The notes: generated by a model from the sequence alone, not told the origin. A stretch of DNA of 64,000 bases from Archangium lansingense (GCF_026626635.1 NZ_JAPNKA010000001.1:124001-188000); one strand, 5' to 3'. Shown: positions 1-11,100, counted from the first letter of the stretch. A program made the numbers and translations.

Positions 1-838
1 CGGGCCGCTGGCCGGCGGCAAAGCCGGGTTCGTCCAGGTTGATGAACATCACCGTGACGGTGCGGAACTCGGACAGCCACTGGCCGTGCCCTGCCTCCAG
101 TCGGTGCGTCACCACTCGCGGGAGGTAGGCGCACAGGGCGGGCGCGAGCTCCGGTGTCACCGGCTCTGGCGGGCGCACGTCCGATAGTGGCACGGGCTCC
201 ATCGCCACCAGCTTCCAGCCCGCGTTGCCCCGGGGCTTGCCCTGGGCCTCGTGCAGCAGCGGCCAGGCGCGGGGGCCGAGGATGATTTCTCCCGGCTGCG
301 CCGAGTGCGCCGCCTGGGCCATCTCCAGCAGCGGTTCGCCCGAGGCCAGGAAGTCCCAGCGGCCCTTTTCGCCGCCGACGTCGGACAGCCGCACCGTCCC
401 GGCGCCGATGCCCACCTTGAGCCGCAGCCGCACCCCGTCCACGGGCTCGCTGCCCTCGATGAGCGACTGGGCCGCCCGGGCGCACTGTGCCGCCAGCCTC
501 ACTGCGCGCGGCAGCTCTCCATCCGGGTCCGCCGGCCACAGCGCTACTAGCGCGTCTCCGGCGAAGCGCAGGATGTCTCCACCATGCGCGAGGATGGTGT
601 CGATGAGCCGGGAGAAGAAGGTGTCGAGGATGCCGCGCAGCCGCTCGGCGCCGGAGGGACCGCTGTTCTCCAGGGCCTCGGCCATGGCGGTGAAACCCGT
701 CAGGTCGGCGAAGAGCACCGCGCCCTGCTGCTCACGCAGGGCTCCGGCGCGAGGCCGCGAGGTGTCCTCCTGGAGGGCGCGTACCAAGGAACCAGGCAGG
801 AACGCCGCGAGTGCGTGCAGCCTCGAAGGGAAATTCAT
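1..838 (-). CDS. Class III adenylate/guanylate cyclase domain protein, 5' part only
   Basis: This is the N-terminal 279 residues of a cytoplasmic protein that runs off the left edge. A class III nucleotide cyclase domain (about residues 35-215) is visible: the first metal-binding Asp lies in FADLTGFTAMAE, the second in ILRFAGDALVALW, and VGIGAGTV follows as in soluble adenylyl cyclases. At about residue 258 a second cyclase-like repeat begins with TVTVMFINL, so the protein resembles the tandem-cyclase sAC type, which in myxobacteria usually continues into an AAA ATPase and TPR region. The chosen ATG has no strong ribosome site; in-frame GTG codons lie five and four codons upstream. It likely makes cAMP. 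Both catalytic Asp residues are present in the first domain, so that domain should be active. The C-terminal part cannot be judged. Confidence 0.85.
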   Translation of the reverse strand, partial: MNFPSRLHALAAFLPGSLVRALQEDTSRPRAGALREQQGAVLFADLTGFTAMAEALENSGPSGAERLRGILDTFFSRLIDTILAHGGDILRFAGDALVALWPADPDGELPRAVRLAAQCARAAQSLIEGSEPVDGVRLRLKVGIGAGTVRLSDVGGEKGRWDFLASGEPLLEMAQAAHSAQPGEIILGPRAWPLLHEAQGKPRGNAGWKLVAMEPVPLSDVRPPEPVTPELAPALCAYLPRVVTHRLEAGHGQWLSEFRTVTVMFINLDEPGFAAGQRP

Positions 839-1165
839 GCCGGACCACACCACCGCCGGGAGGGGGGAGACCCGGGGGCGGAAGAGGGCCCATTCGTAGC
901 AGATGGTTGTCGCTCCAGCCACCTTGGATACGGGGCCCGAGAGCGAGCAGGCAGGCGAGCAGGGCCCGCTGTTCACCCGGAGTCTGGGCCCGTGCCTCGC
1001 GAGGTTCCTCTGTCAGGCGAGAGCGGGGCTCGCGCGGCGTGAGAATGAAGGAGCGCTCGCGCGCCAAGGAGTCGCGGAGGAGTCGGAGGCGCCCGACAGA
1101 ATGGGAGTCTCCCATCGGAGGCGCTGCGCCTGGGGGCCTTCGCTTCCGTGGGACTGGGGTGAACA
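839..1165. other. Divergent intergenic region between cyclase and toxin lipoprotein genes
   Basis: These 327 bases separate two divergent genes. I see no convincing gene. An open frame on the minus strand crosses it but has no recognisable family and overlaps the cyclase start by over 100 bases. The region holds a perfect palindrome with 7-bp arms (1101-1115), described separately. Promoters for both flanking genes should lie here. Confidence 0.5.
1088..1124. promoter_or_regulatory. Palindrome upstream of the DUF2380 toxin gene
   Basis: ATGGGAGTCTCCCAT (1101-1115) is a perfect inverted repeat with 7-bp arms around one base. It is framed by outer GGCGCC (1088-1093) and GGCGC (1120-1124), which could extend it into a larger hairpin. 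It ends about 40-50 bases before the toxin start, a position suited to an operator or a 5'-leader hairpin. No equivalent palindrome is seen upstream of the second toxin locus, so a role is only suggested. Confidence 0.35.
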
Positions 1166-2689
1166 ATGCTCGCAGACTCGCTTCGGGCCCGGCGGACGGG
1201 CCTGCTGCTCGCCCTGGCCCTGCTGTCCACCGGCTGCGCGTCACTGACGCCACCGCCCGGTATGGGAACGGGCCTGCGCTACACGCTGGGCGAGGCTCCG
1301 GGGCATTCATCGGTCCAGGGGTCGGGTGTCGAGTCTCGCCACCTCCTCGTCTCAACGCCTGAATCCGAGGCGCCGGAGCGGTTGCATCGGCGCCGGGCCT
1401 CCCGTGCGGAGGTGACGGCCGCGGGCTCGGACAGCGCGGAGCGAGAGGCGCGGCAGCGGGCCCTCGCGGCTCAACTGGCGTTTCGCGGGGCCCTTCGTGA
1501 GGTGTCCGGCTCCACCCGCCGCATCTCAGGCGAGCTCGCCCGGCTCAATGCCAGTGGCTGGGGCCTCGCCAGCGGAAACGGTGTCTTTCTCCGCTACGCC
1601 GGCTACAGCGCCGCGCAACTGCGGTGGATTGACGCCCGGCTCGCCGCTGCCACCCGGCTGGTCAACGCCGCTTCGGAGGTGGAGGACCCGGACATGCAGC
1701 TCGCCCTGCTACGCCTGGCCGGTCCACGGCTCGAGGCCGCCATGATGGGCTCGCTCCTGCTCGCCGTCTGGCTCGACTTCCTCAACATCGCTGACGTCGC
1801 GCTCAGACAACACCTCTACTCCGTGGAGACGCTCTTCGCAGACATGTGGCGCTGGCAGGAGATGCTCGAGCCGGCGATGAGGGCGCTCTCCTCCCTGGAG
1901 CACGGGCAGATGGAGGCCGCGGCGCAAGACGTGCCCCCGCTGGTGGGCCACCTCACGGACGAATTCGCGGCCACCGTGGAGAGAATGCGCGTGGCGGCGG
2001 AGAACCTCCAGAAGGTGCTGGTGCTCAAAGAAGCCATCGAGACTGTCACGATGCTCTCGACGATGCGGTTCTCGCTGCCCTCGGTGCCTCCGTCCGCTCC
2101 CACCCTGGTCGGCATGGCGGTAGGCGGCGATGGCGTGATGATGGGCACGCGGATTGTCGTGTCCGCCGAGTGGGTGGAGATGATGCACCAGTTGGTGCGC
2201 GCGGGCGTCCTCTCCCTGCCCGTCGTCAGCGCCGCGGTGCGGATTCAGGCGGGCCAGGTGATGCTGGCTCAGGCGCACGGCGAGCTGCCGCGGGGCGTGC
2301 GCGAGGCGTTGGGAGATGGGCCCGAGGTGGAGGCGATGCGCGAGACGGGCAAAGCGGGGGCCGGCATGGCCGAGCCGCCGGGGCACCACGTCATGCCCAA
2401 AGAGTTCCGCGAGTGGTTCGAGAAGCGCGGCTTCACCGGCGAGATGGACATTGACGAGTTCTGCGTCAAGCTGGAGCAGGCGTACCACGAGGCCCTTCAC
2501 GGCGGTGGCGACTGGAAGCTGGGCCGCACATGGTCTGGTGAATGGAACCAGATGATCATGAAGGCGCTGTACGAGGCCGAGGCCAAGGCTGGCCGGATGT
2601 TGACTCGGAACGAAATCTTGAAGCTCGTCGCGAAGCGTATGCGGCGCTACGGTATCCCGATGGAGTTCACTCGGGGGAGAGGGCAATGA
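1166..2689 (+). CDS. DUF2380 (SitA-type) lipoprotein, candidate polymorphic toxin
   Basis: A 507-residue lipoprotein. The leader (residues 1-24) ends in the lipobox LSTGC. The long central region is alpha-helical. The C-terminal ~110 residues contain GHHVMPKEFREWF, then HEALHGGGDWKLG and WSGEWN, a His-rich arrangement like the [A/G]HH nuclease toxins. DUF2380 is a multi-copy predicted-lipoprotein family of Myxococcus. I connect it by inference to the Sit toxins that are passed between kin cells by outer-membrane exchange. A GGGGTGA ribosome site precedes the ATG. The stop overlaps the next start as ATGA, giving a tight toxin-immunity pair. A close homologue lies at 34677-36170. Lipoprotein and family calls are firm; nuclease activity is inferred. 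Confidence 0.8.
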   Translation: MLADSLRARRTGLLLALALLSTGCASLTPPPGMGTGLRYTLGEAPGHSSVQGSGVESRHLLVSTPESEAPERLHRRRASRAEVTAAGSDSAEREARQRALAAQLAFRGALREVSGSTRRISGELARLNASGWGLASGNGVFLRYAGYSAAQLRWIDARLAAATRLVNAASEVEDPDMQLALLRLAGPRLEAAMMGSLLLAVWLDFLNIADVALRQHLYSVETLFADMWRWQEMLEPAMRALSSLEHGQMEAAAQDVPPLVGHLTDEFAATVERMRVAAENLQKVLVLKEAIETVTMLSTMRFSLPSVPPSAPTLVGMAVGGDGVMMGTRIVVSAEWVEMMHQLVRAGVLSLPVVSAAVRIQAGQVMLAQAHGELPRGVREALGDGPEVEAMRETGKAGAGMAEPPGHHVMPKEFREWFEKRGFTGEMDIDEFCVKLEQAYHEALHGGGDWKLGRTWSGEWNQMIMKALYEAEAKAGRMLTRNEILKLVAKRMRRYGIPMEFTRGRGQ

Positions 2690-3156
2690 GCGGCGGACGG
2701 GCCTGGGAGGGCAACTGGGTGGTCCGTCTGTATGAGCGGGTGCGCGAGCGGGGTTACGACTCGCTCACCGCCTTTGCCGAGGCGCGCCCCGCCGTTCCTC
2801 TGTATTTGCTGGCTGAGGAGCTTGGCAAGGACGACGTCGCCGGGGTGCAGGTGTTCAGAGGGTTGCTTGCTGAGGCGGAGCGAAGCCATCGGGTCACACG
2901 TTTTGTGCGCGATGTTCTCGTGCGCGAACTTGCAGAGAGCCTCCCTGACGGCTGGCCAGCCGTGCTGGACGACGCAAGCCGTGGAGAGATTGCCATGGCG
3001 CTCGGCACGTGGTTCGCCGACACCCCAACAACCCATGAGGAGCGCGTAAGCAGGGCCGGCGATGCGCTCCTCGCCACGCCACCGCCGCCCGGCTGGCGCC
3101 CGCTCGGCCCCGACGACGAGCTACTGCTCACGCTCCTGCCCGACGAAGACGTCTGA
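2686..3156 (+). CDS. Putative cognate immunity protein of the DUF2380 toxin
   Basis: A 156-residue soluble protein without signal peptide, beginning at the ATGA overlap with the toxin stop and preceded by a strong GGGGGAGAGG site. It starts MSGGRAWEGNW and ends with a conserved PPPPGWRPLGPDDELLL segment. Two further paralogues of identical length sit directly behind the other DUF2380 gene (34210-34680 and 33717-34187), so this family travels with the toxin. I do not recognise a characterised domain. Small size, one-to-one linkage, translational coupling and sequence divergence between copies fit an immunity protein, but direct evidence is lacking. Confidence 0.7.
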   Translation: MSGGRAWEGNWVVRLYERVRERGYDSLTAFAEARPAVPLYLLAEELGKDDVAGVQVFRGLLAEAERSHRVTRFVRDVLVRELAESLPDGWPAVLDDASRGEIAMALGTWFADTPTTHEERVSRAGDALLATPPPPGWRPLGPDDELLLTLLPDEDV

Positions 3157-3233
3157 GCCTCCGAGCCCCGAGCCTCCTTCTCCGTGGCCATTGGCTCCAC
3201 CACGACGCGGCCACACCTTGAAGGACCGCCTGC

Positions 3234-4661
3234 TCACGCCTCGCGCTTCTCCAGCGCGCTGAGTCGCTCCAGGAAGGCGCGGCCCTTCGCCGGGTCCGTC
3301 ATGTGGATGAAGGCGGCCATGCCCTTGAGCTGATCGAGCGTCTCGCCCTCCTTGCCCGGCTTGCCCTTCTCGCGGTTGTGCAGCGCCGCCCGCAGCTGGC
3401 GCACCACCTCGCGCGGCACTCGCGCTCCCGGCTGGCCCTTCGCGGCCTCGTTTACCACCAGCCCCGTCACGACCTGCCGGTTCCCCGGACGCATCACCCG
3501 CGTCTTGTCCGGGTGCACCCGGAAGCCCTCTGCCTCCAGCACCTTCTCCACCCGGGCGATCAGCACCGCCACCGGGGCCTCTGGCTTCCCCCGGCTCTTC
3601 TTCCAGGAGAACGTCATGTCATCCGCGTAGCGCGTGTACGCGAAGCCCAGCCGCTTGGACAGCGCCGACAGCCGCTTGTCCAGCCGCAGGCACAGTGCGT
3701 TCGTAATCCCCGGAGACGTCGGCGCTCCCTGCGGCAGCGCGCGCGGCCCCTTCGCCACGTACAGCGTCTTGCCGCGGAACTGCACCACCTCGCGCGGCGC
3801 CTCCGTGGCCATCAGCGCCAGCAGCGTCGCCGTACCCTCCGCCAGCCCGCCCTTGCGCAGCAGGCCCTTCACCCGCTGCCACGTCACCGAGGGGAAGAAG
3901 TCCTTGATGTCCATCTTCACCACCACGTCCGCGGCCTTGTGCGCCAGCGCGTTGGTGACGATGGAGCGCCCCGCCACGAAGCCGTGCGCCGCCCCGTGCA
4001 CCGGCAGCCGCTCGACGACGTTGGCGAGCACCCAGCGCTGCGCCTCCTTCAGCTCCTTCTTCGGCGAGGTGATGGTCCGCTTCCCACCGTCCCGCTTGGG
4101 AATCTCCCAGCTCCGGTAGTGCGTCCCCGTGTCCACCTCCCGGTGGTAGGCGAACCAGCGCAGCCGCGACACGCTCAGCCCGAGCGCCTTCGCCAGCGCC
4201 TGTGCCGACTCCAGCTCCGGCAGCTCGTTGGCCTTCGCCCGCTCCTCGCGGTCCTTGAGGTCGAACTTGTCCGGGCCCCCGGCCTCCTCCCAGTGCACCC
4301 CCGCGCCCAGGTGGTCGATGTGCGTGGTGCGCCACGCCTCCCACGCCAGACGCTGGAGCGCGCGGCGCTCGGCGGCCTCGGCCTTCTTCTTCTCCTTCCA
4401 GGCCGTCTTCTCTTTTTCAGAGAGTCCGCTTGGGTCCTCGTGCTCGGGCGCGAGCCCCTTGGCCTTCAGCTCGGCCTCGACCCACGCCTCCTGGCCGCCG
4501 GCCTCTTCAATCGCCTTCCAGCGGGCCAACCGCGCCTGCTCCTCGCGCTGGCTCAGCTCGCGCTGGGCCACCACGTTGGCGGAGGCGGGGGCGGGAGTGG
4601 GGGTAGGCACGACCACCGGGGCCGCGGCGGGGACGAACGTCTCGAGCTTCGCGGTCATCAC
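3234..4661 (-). CDS. Retron reverse transcriptase (Mx162-like)
   Basis: A 475-residue reverse transcriptase that would copy the adjacent msr-msd RNA into branched msDNA. The first ~170 residues are a Pro/Ala- and charge-rich extension, as in the long myxobacterial retron RTs. The RT core shows KMDIKDFFPS (catalytic D251), QGAPTSP (311-317) and YADD (345-348). The retron hallmarks are NALAH, matching NAxxH (237-241), and VTG (398-400). The start is GTG at 4661 or ATG at 4658; GAGGTGCT upstream serves either. The msr-msd locus lies 43 bases upstream on the same strand, the normal retron order. It converges with the toxin-immunity pair. No separate effector gene is visible between the RNA and the RT. 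Confidence 0.93.
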   Translation of the reverse strand: MMTAKLETFVPAAAPVVVPTPTPAPASANVVAQRELSQREEQARLARWKAIEEAGGQEAWVEAELKAKGLAPEHEDPSGLSEKEKTAWKEKKKAEAAERRALQRLAWEAWRTTHIDHLGAGVHWEEAGGPDKFDLKDREERAKANELPELESAQALAKALGLSVSRLRWFAYHREVDTGTHYRSWEIPKRDGGKRTITSPKKELKEAQRWVLANVVERLPVHGAAHGFVAGRSIVTNALAHKAADVVVKMDIKDFFPSVTWQRVKGLLRKGGLAEGTATLLALMATEAPREVVQFRGKTLYVAKGPRALPQGAPTSPGITNALCLRLDKRLSALSKRLGFAYTRYADDMTFSWKKSRGKPEAPVAVLIARVEKVLEAEGFRVHPDKTRVMRPGNRQVVTGLVVNEAAKGQPGARVPREVVRQLRAALHNREKGKPGKEGETLDQLKGMAAFIHMTDPAKGRAFLERLSALEKREA

Positions 4662-4703
4662 AGCACCTCGGTGATGCGAGGAGGCGTCAAAGGGGGACGG
4701 GAC

Positions 4704-4988
4704 GGCGCGAGCGGTCGAGAGAGGCCTGGAACCACCACCTGCTCACCTGGGGCACGGTAGCCTCACCGGCTCTCCCTGGTAGTGGAGCTCCGGCCGCCTG
4801 GGGAAACGGCGGTTGCGTCGTTGGCTCAGCTCCCCGGGCGGCCGGAGCTCCACTACCAGGAGAGAGCCAAGAACAGGCTACCTTGCGGAGAGTGTCCTGC
4901 ATTGCTTCCAGAGCGGCGCAGCGCCGCTCCCGCGCTCGAGGCGCGAAGGCTGATGCTTTCCGGACCTCTCTCGACCACTCGCGCTACC
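4704..4988 (-). ncRNA. Retron msr-msd RNA
   Basis: Read on the minus strand, the a2 repeat lies at about 4988-4961 and its inverted partner a1 at about 4729-4704. They share CCTCTCTCGACC.CTCGCGC with one mismatch in 19. Between them are two msr stem-loops, CGCGC-TCGAG-GCGCG (4931-4945) and GAGCGGCGC/GCGCCGCTC (4911-4929), and then the msd hairpin (4756-4882). This is the full architecture of a myxobacterial retron: a2, msr stems, long msd stem, a1, then the RT gene 43 bases on. The product would be msDNA in the size range of Mx162/Sa163. The exact branching G and 3' end cannot be fixed from sequence alone. A weak TTGACG-type promoter element may lie near 5105-5100, inside the end of the NRPS gene. 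Confidence 0.9.
4756..4882 (-). repeat. msd long hairpin of the retron
   Basis: A near-complete inverted repeat. The core arms 4775-4798 and 4837-4860 pair perfectly over 24 bp. Outer segments GGCTCTC/GAGAGCC and GGTAGCC/GGCTACC (4756-4762 with 4876-4882) extend the stem with internal bulges. The loop (about 4799-4836) contains a GGGGA/TTCCCC pairing. This forms the double-stranded DNA part of the predicted msDNA. Confidence 0.9.
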
Positions 4989-5101
4989 TGGCGCGTCTGC
5001 CGTGCGTCGTCGCGTCCACCCTCCCGGCCGCGAGGAGCGCGGCCAGATGACGGATTGGGTTTCTACACCATCGCACAACCCGTATGCCAGCTTCGGAAGC
5101 G

Positions 5102-8100
5102 TCAACGCTTCACTCGCCGGGCTCCCCGGTCCACCCGGGTGATGCGCCGCGAGTCCCCGGGCACCGCCAAACGCCCCTCCAGAGCCCGGGCCAGGTCCCC
5201 CAGCCGGGGGTGCTCGAAGAGGACGCGCAGCGGCACCTCGAGGCCCAGCTCCTCTCGGGCTCGCGCCACCACCCGCATGGCCAGCAGCGAGTGGCCGCCC
5301 AGCTCGAAGAAGTCGTCCTCCAGGCCCACCCGTGGCACGCCCAGCAGCGCCCTCCACACGGTGGCGAGCCCCATCTCCAGCGGAGTGGAGGGAGGCGTAC
5401 GGGGAGCGTCCGCCCCGGCGTCCGGCGCGGGCAGCGCGGCCCGGTCCACCTTGCCACCCGGCGTGAGGGGCAGGTGCGGCAGCGCCACCAGGGCGGTGGG
5501 CACCATGTGCTCGGGTAGCTGACCCCGGGCGAAGGCGCGCAGCTCCGTCACCTCCAGGGGCGCTCCGTCCGAGGGCACCACGTAGCCCACCAGCCGCTTC
5601 ACTCCCGGCGCGTCCTCGCGCAGCACCACCACCGCCTCCCTCACACCCGGGTGCCGGCCGAGCACCGACTCGATTTCCCCCGGCTCTATCCGGAAGCCTC
5701 GGTACTTGAGCTGCTGGTCCGTGCGGCCGAGGTACTCCAGCGAGCCGTCCGGCAGCAGGCGCGCCAGGTCTCCCGTGCGGTAGCAGCGTGCCCCCGGCTC
5801 CGGGGAGAAGGGGTCGGGCAGGAAGCGCTCCGCCGTCAGCTCCGGCCGGCCGAGGTAGCCCTGGGACACGTGGGCGCCTCCCAGGAAGAGCTCGCCCGGT
5901 ACTCCCGGCGGCACGGGCTCGAGCGCCGCGTCCAGCACATACGCCCTCATGCCCGGCACCGGCCGGCCAATGGGGACGAGGCCTCGCCGCAGCTCCTCCT
6001 CCGCCACGGCGTCCAGGTCCGCGGCCACCGCCACCACTGTCGTCTCCGTGGGGCCGTACTCGTTGCCCAGGCGCACGCCGCCCGCCACCCGCCGCCACTG
6101 GAGCACCTGCGCGGCAGGCACCTTCTCGCCTCCCGCGGCCACGGTCCTCACGCACCCGGGCAGCCTCGCCGCGCCCGACGCCAGCGCCGCCGTCAGCTCC
6201 ACCCAGAAGGCCGTGGGCAGCCACAGCAGCGTGACGCCCCACTCCTCGCACCGCGCGCACAGCTCGCGCGCGTCCAGCAGGGCCTCGGTGCGCAGCACCA
6301 CCGTGCCCCCGCTCAGCAGCGCCGGGTAGATTTCCTCCACGCTCGCATCGAAGCTGAGGGTGGAGAACTGCAACACCCGGTCCGCGGACGTGTAGCCGTG
6401 GAGCTGGATGCACGAGCGCGCGTAGCCCTCCACGGCTCGGTGCGGCACCACCACCGCCTTGGGCCGGCCCGTCGAGCCCGAGGTGTACATGAGGTAGGCC
6501 GGAGCCGAGGGCGGCACGTCCACCCGGGGTGCCTCGCGGGGCGCGGCCTCCAGCTCGGCGCGGCAGGCGTCCACGTCCAGCACCTCCACGCCTCGCGCGC
6601 CCACCCGCTCGAGGAGCGCGGCGCGGGTGAGCAACAGCCGGGCGCCACAGTCGTCCAGCATGGCCTCCAGGCGCTCGCGGGGGTACTCGGGGTCCAACGG
6701 CACGTAGGCCGCTCCCGCCTTGAGCACCCCGAGGAAGCCCACCAGCGCCTCCACCGAGCGCTCCAGCAGGAGTCCCACGTGTGCTCCCAGGCCCACGCCC
6801 CGGCGCCGCAGCACGTGGGCGAGCTGGTTGGCCCGCGCGTCGAGCTCGGCATAGGTGAGCGAGTGCGACTCATGACGCAGCGCCAGGGCTCCGGGCGTGC
6901 GCGCCACCTGGGCCTCGAAGGCGCCGTGCACGGTGAGGGGGAGGCCGGGCGGGGCAGCGGTGGCGCGGTGGCGCTCCAGCAGCGCCGTGTCCTCGATGGT
7001 GAGCAGGGGCAGGTGCCGCACCGCCCGTTGGGGCTCCCGCACCACGGCGGACAGCAGATGCTCGTAGTGTTGTGCTAGGCGGGAGACGGTGGCCTCGCGG
7101 AACAAGTCCGTCGCGTACTCCAGCGAGCAGCGCAGCCCGCCGGGTTGCTCCAGCACGCTCAGCGTCAGGTCGAACTTGGCCGTGCCCGTGTCCGCCTCGT
7201 ACGGCGTGAGGCGCAGGCCGCCGAGCTGGAGCGTGGCCTCGGGCGCCACGTCGTAGCTGAACATCACCTGGAAGAGGGGCGAGCGGCTCGTGTCCCGCGG
7301 AGGCTGCACATGCTCCACCAGCTTCTCGAAGGGCAGCTCCTGGTGTGCCAGCGCTTCCCGGGTGCGCTCGCGCACCTGCTCCAGCAGCTCGGTGAAGGAG
7401 CGCTCGCCACGCACGTCCACGCGCAGGGCCAGCGTGTTGACGAAGCAGCCCACCACGCCCTCCACCTCGCGCTGGCCGCGGTTGGCCACCGGAATGCCGA
7501 GCGTGAGCGACTCCTGCCGCGTGTAGCGGTGCAGCAGCGCCTGGAAGGTGGCCAGCATGACCATGAAGGGCGTGACACCCCGGGCCCGAGCGAGCGCGCG
7601 TACGTCCTCCGACAGGGACTCGGACAGCCCCCACGCGAGCGTGGCGCCCCGGTGCGACTGGACCGCGGGCCGGGCGAAGTCCGTGGACAGGTTCAGCTCG
7701 GTGTGGCCCTCCAGGTGCTTCTTCCAGAAGGCCAGCAGGGGCGCCTGGGCTTCCTCCGTCAGGTGCTCGCGCTGCCATGCAGCGAAATCCGTGTACTGCA
7801 CCGCGAGCGGGGGCAGGGCCGCCTCTCCGCCTCGCGTCCGCGCCTCGTAGAGGGTGGCGAACTCCCGGCTCAGCAGCGCCAGGGACCAGCCATCCGCGAC
7901 GAGGTGGTGGAGCGCCAGCACGAGCAGGTGCTCCCCGGCGACAACCTCCACCAGCACGGCACGGAAGAGCGGCGCCCGCTCCAGCACGAAGGGTCGCCGA
8001 GCCACCTCGGCCACCACCGCGTCCATCCGCTCGAGCAGGTCGGCCCCGGTGTCCGGGAGGACAACGCGCTCCAGCGAGAAGGGCGGCGCGGGCTCCACCA

Positions 8101-11100
8101 CCGCCACGGGCTCGTCCGCCTCGGACACGAAGCGGGTGCGCAGGGACTCGTGCCGCGCCACCAGCGCGCGCAGGGCCTCCTCGGTGGCGCCCACGTCCAG
8201 CTCGCCCTCCAGCCGCAGCGCTCCGGCGATGGTGTAGAGGGGACTGCCGGGCTCCAGCTGGTCCAACAGCCACAGCCGCTGCTGGGCCGAGGACAGCGGC
8301 AGCGCGCCCGTCCGAGCCACGGGCACCACGGGGGGCAGCTGGGCTGTCCGTCGCGTCAGCCCCTCCACGCCGCGCGCCAGGGCCGCGAGATCCTCCGCCT
8401 CGAAGAGCAGCCGCAGGGGCACGTCCACGCCCAGGGCCTCGCGCAGGCGCGACACCACCTGGACGACCTGCAGCGACTGGCCTCCCAGGTCGAAGAAGTT
8501 GTCGCTCGGACGGACGCCTCGCACGCCCAGCAGCTCCCTCCAGACGGAGGCCAGACGCTCCTCGGTGGGGGACAGGGGCTCGACCTGCTCCGGGAGCCCG
8601 GCCTCGTGTTCCTCCGCCAGGGCGAGCAGCGCCTTGCGATCCACCTTGCCACTCACCGTGAGGGGCAGGCGCTCCACGGGGACGAAGGCCGAGGGCACCA
8701 TATATACGGGCAGCCACCGCTTGAGGGCGGCGCGCAGCGAGGCCACATCCGGTGCGGCCCCTCCCGGCCCGGGCACGAGGAAGGCCACCAGCCGGCGCGG
8801 GTTCGCATCCGTCACCTCCACGAGACACTCGGAGAGCGCACTCCCGGAGTGCAGGGCCGCGCGGCGCAGGGCGGCCTCGACCTCGCCCTTCTCCACCCGG
8901 TAGCCGCGAATCTTCACCTGCTGGTCCGCCCGGCCCACGAAGTCGAGCTGTCCGTCCGGCAGCCACCGCCCCAGGTCTCCCGTGCGGTACAGCCGCTCTC
9001 CGGGGCGGAAGGGGTCCGGCACGAAGCGCTCCGCCGTCAGCTCTGGCCTCCCGAGGTAGCCGCGCGCCACGCCCGGGCCTCCCACGTACAGCTCGCCCAC
9101 GCAGCCCGGTGGCAGCTCCGAGAGCGACGCATCCAGCACATGGAGGGTGTAGTTGTCACAGGGCCGGCCGATGGGCACCCGCTGCAACCGCTCCCACTCG
9201 GACGTCATCAGTGCGGTGGCGTTGAGGCACGTCTCGGTAGGCCCGTAGTAGTTGATGAGGTGACGGATATGGACGCTCCGGCCCACCAGCCGCACCACGT
9301 CCGTGCTCAGCACGTCGCCGCCGAAGCACAGGTACTCCACCTCCAGCCGGCCCGCCGCCGCGTCTCGCTCCAGCAGGCCCTTGAGCAGCGCTGGCACCGA
9401 GTCCACCACGTCGATGTGGTGCGCCGCCACATAGGCCGCGAGCGCCTCGGGCGAGAGGATGGTCTCCTGGCGCGGCAGGTAGAGCGTGTCGCCCCGAATC
9501 AGCGGCAGGAAGATTTGGTGCACCGACACGTCCACCGCGGGCGAGACCAGCAGCATGTGGTGCATGCGCCTCGACGTGCCGGAGAAGAAGCGGCGAAGCC
9601 AGGCGAGCTGTGCACACAACTGGCGCTGCTCCAGCATCACCCCCTTGGGCGTGCCGGTCGTTCCCGAGGTGTAGATGACGTAGGCGAGGTGCTCGGGCCG
9701 GGCCACCTCGGGCAGGGCACCGTCTCCGGACGCATAGAGGAGCGACTCCCCCAGCCGCAGCACGCGCCCGGTGAAGGAGGCGGGGCACGGCGTGGCCCCC
9801 TGGTGCAGCAGCAGCTCCACGCCGCTGTCGCGCAGCAGCAGCTCGAGCCGCTCCTCGGGGTGGGAAGGATCCAATGGCACCCAGGCGCCGCCCGCCCCGA
9901 GCACGCCGAGGATGGCCACCACCATCTCCAGCGAGGGCTCGGCGAGCAGGCCCACGCGCACCTCGGGACCCACGCCGAGCGCGCGCAGCGTCCGCGCCAG
10001 CCGGCGGGAGCGTGACTCCAGCTCCGCGTAGGTGAGCGAGCGGCCCTCGTGCCACACCGCCACGTCCGAGGCGTGCCGCGCGGCCATCTCCGTGAACAGC
10101 CTCAGCACCGTGACGTCCGCCGCGAAAGGCTGGCGCACGGTGTGGAAGTCGTCCAGACGGGCCCGGTCCTCCGGGGTGAGCACGTCCACAGCTGAGAGGG
10201 GCCGCGAGGGAGCCTCAACCATCTGCTCCAGGACGCGTCGCATGCGCCGGGCGAGCGCCGCCACCTCCACGCCCTCCAGCACGTCCGTGCGGTACGTCCA
10301 CTCCAGCGCGAGCGCCTCGCCCGTGGACGCGGGCACAGCCGTCAGCGTGAGGTCTACCTTGGCCGAGGGGATGGGGTGCTCCACCCGGTGGACGCGCGGC
10401 CCGTGGACGGAGGTCCGCTCCGGGGGCCGGGGCTCGCGCACGAGCAGCAGCACGTCATACATGGCACCCCCGGCGTCCGCGGAGGGGCCCTCCTGGAGCA
10501 TGTCCAACGGCACGGCCTCGCGGGCGAGGGCGTCGCGGGTGCGCAGGGACACCTCGGCGAGCAGCTCCGCCACCGTCATGCCCGGCCGCGTGCGGTTGCG
10601 CAGCGGGAGCGTCTGCGTGAGCAGGCCCACCATGCGCTCCAGCTCCGGAAGGGGACGTCCCAGCATCGGGGCGCCCACCACCAGCTCTCGCGAGCCCGAG
10701 TGCCGCGTCAGCAGCAGCGTCAATGCGGACAGCAGCACATTATAGAGCGTGGTGCCGTGCGCGCGCGCCAGGGTGTGGAGACCCGCGGCCAGCTCCGCGG
10801 GGAACTCCTCCATGTGCGTGGCACCGGCGTTGGAGACGGTGGCGGGACGCGCCCGGCTGGTGCCAGGCTCCAGAGGTGTCGGAGGCAGGGCCAGCTCGCG
10901 CCTCCACCACGCCTCGGCCTCCTGGAGCGCCGGAGCACCCGCCAGCCGCCGCTGCCACGCCGCGTAATCCCTCGGCTGCAGGCGGGGGGCCTCGAGCGCT
11001 CGCCCCTCGTACAAGGCCCACAGCTCCTCCACCAGCACCTCCACCGAGGCCGCATCCGCCACCAGGTGGTGCAAGTCGACGAGCAGCAGCGCTTCGGACT

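Noticed and set aside
732..1355. Minus-strand open frame across the cyclase-toxin intergenic region
   Set aside because: It overlaps the cyclase start by more than 100 bases and the toxin gene on the other strand, is Pro/Arg-rich and lacks a family. The cyclase frame shows clear catalytic motifs instead.
4799..4836. Loop region of the msd hairpin as a separate small gene or operator
   Set aside because: It is fully explained as the loop of the retron msd stem.
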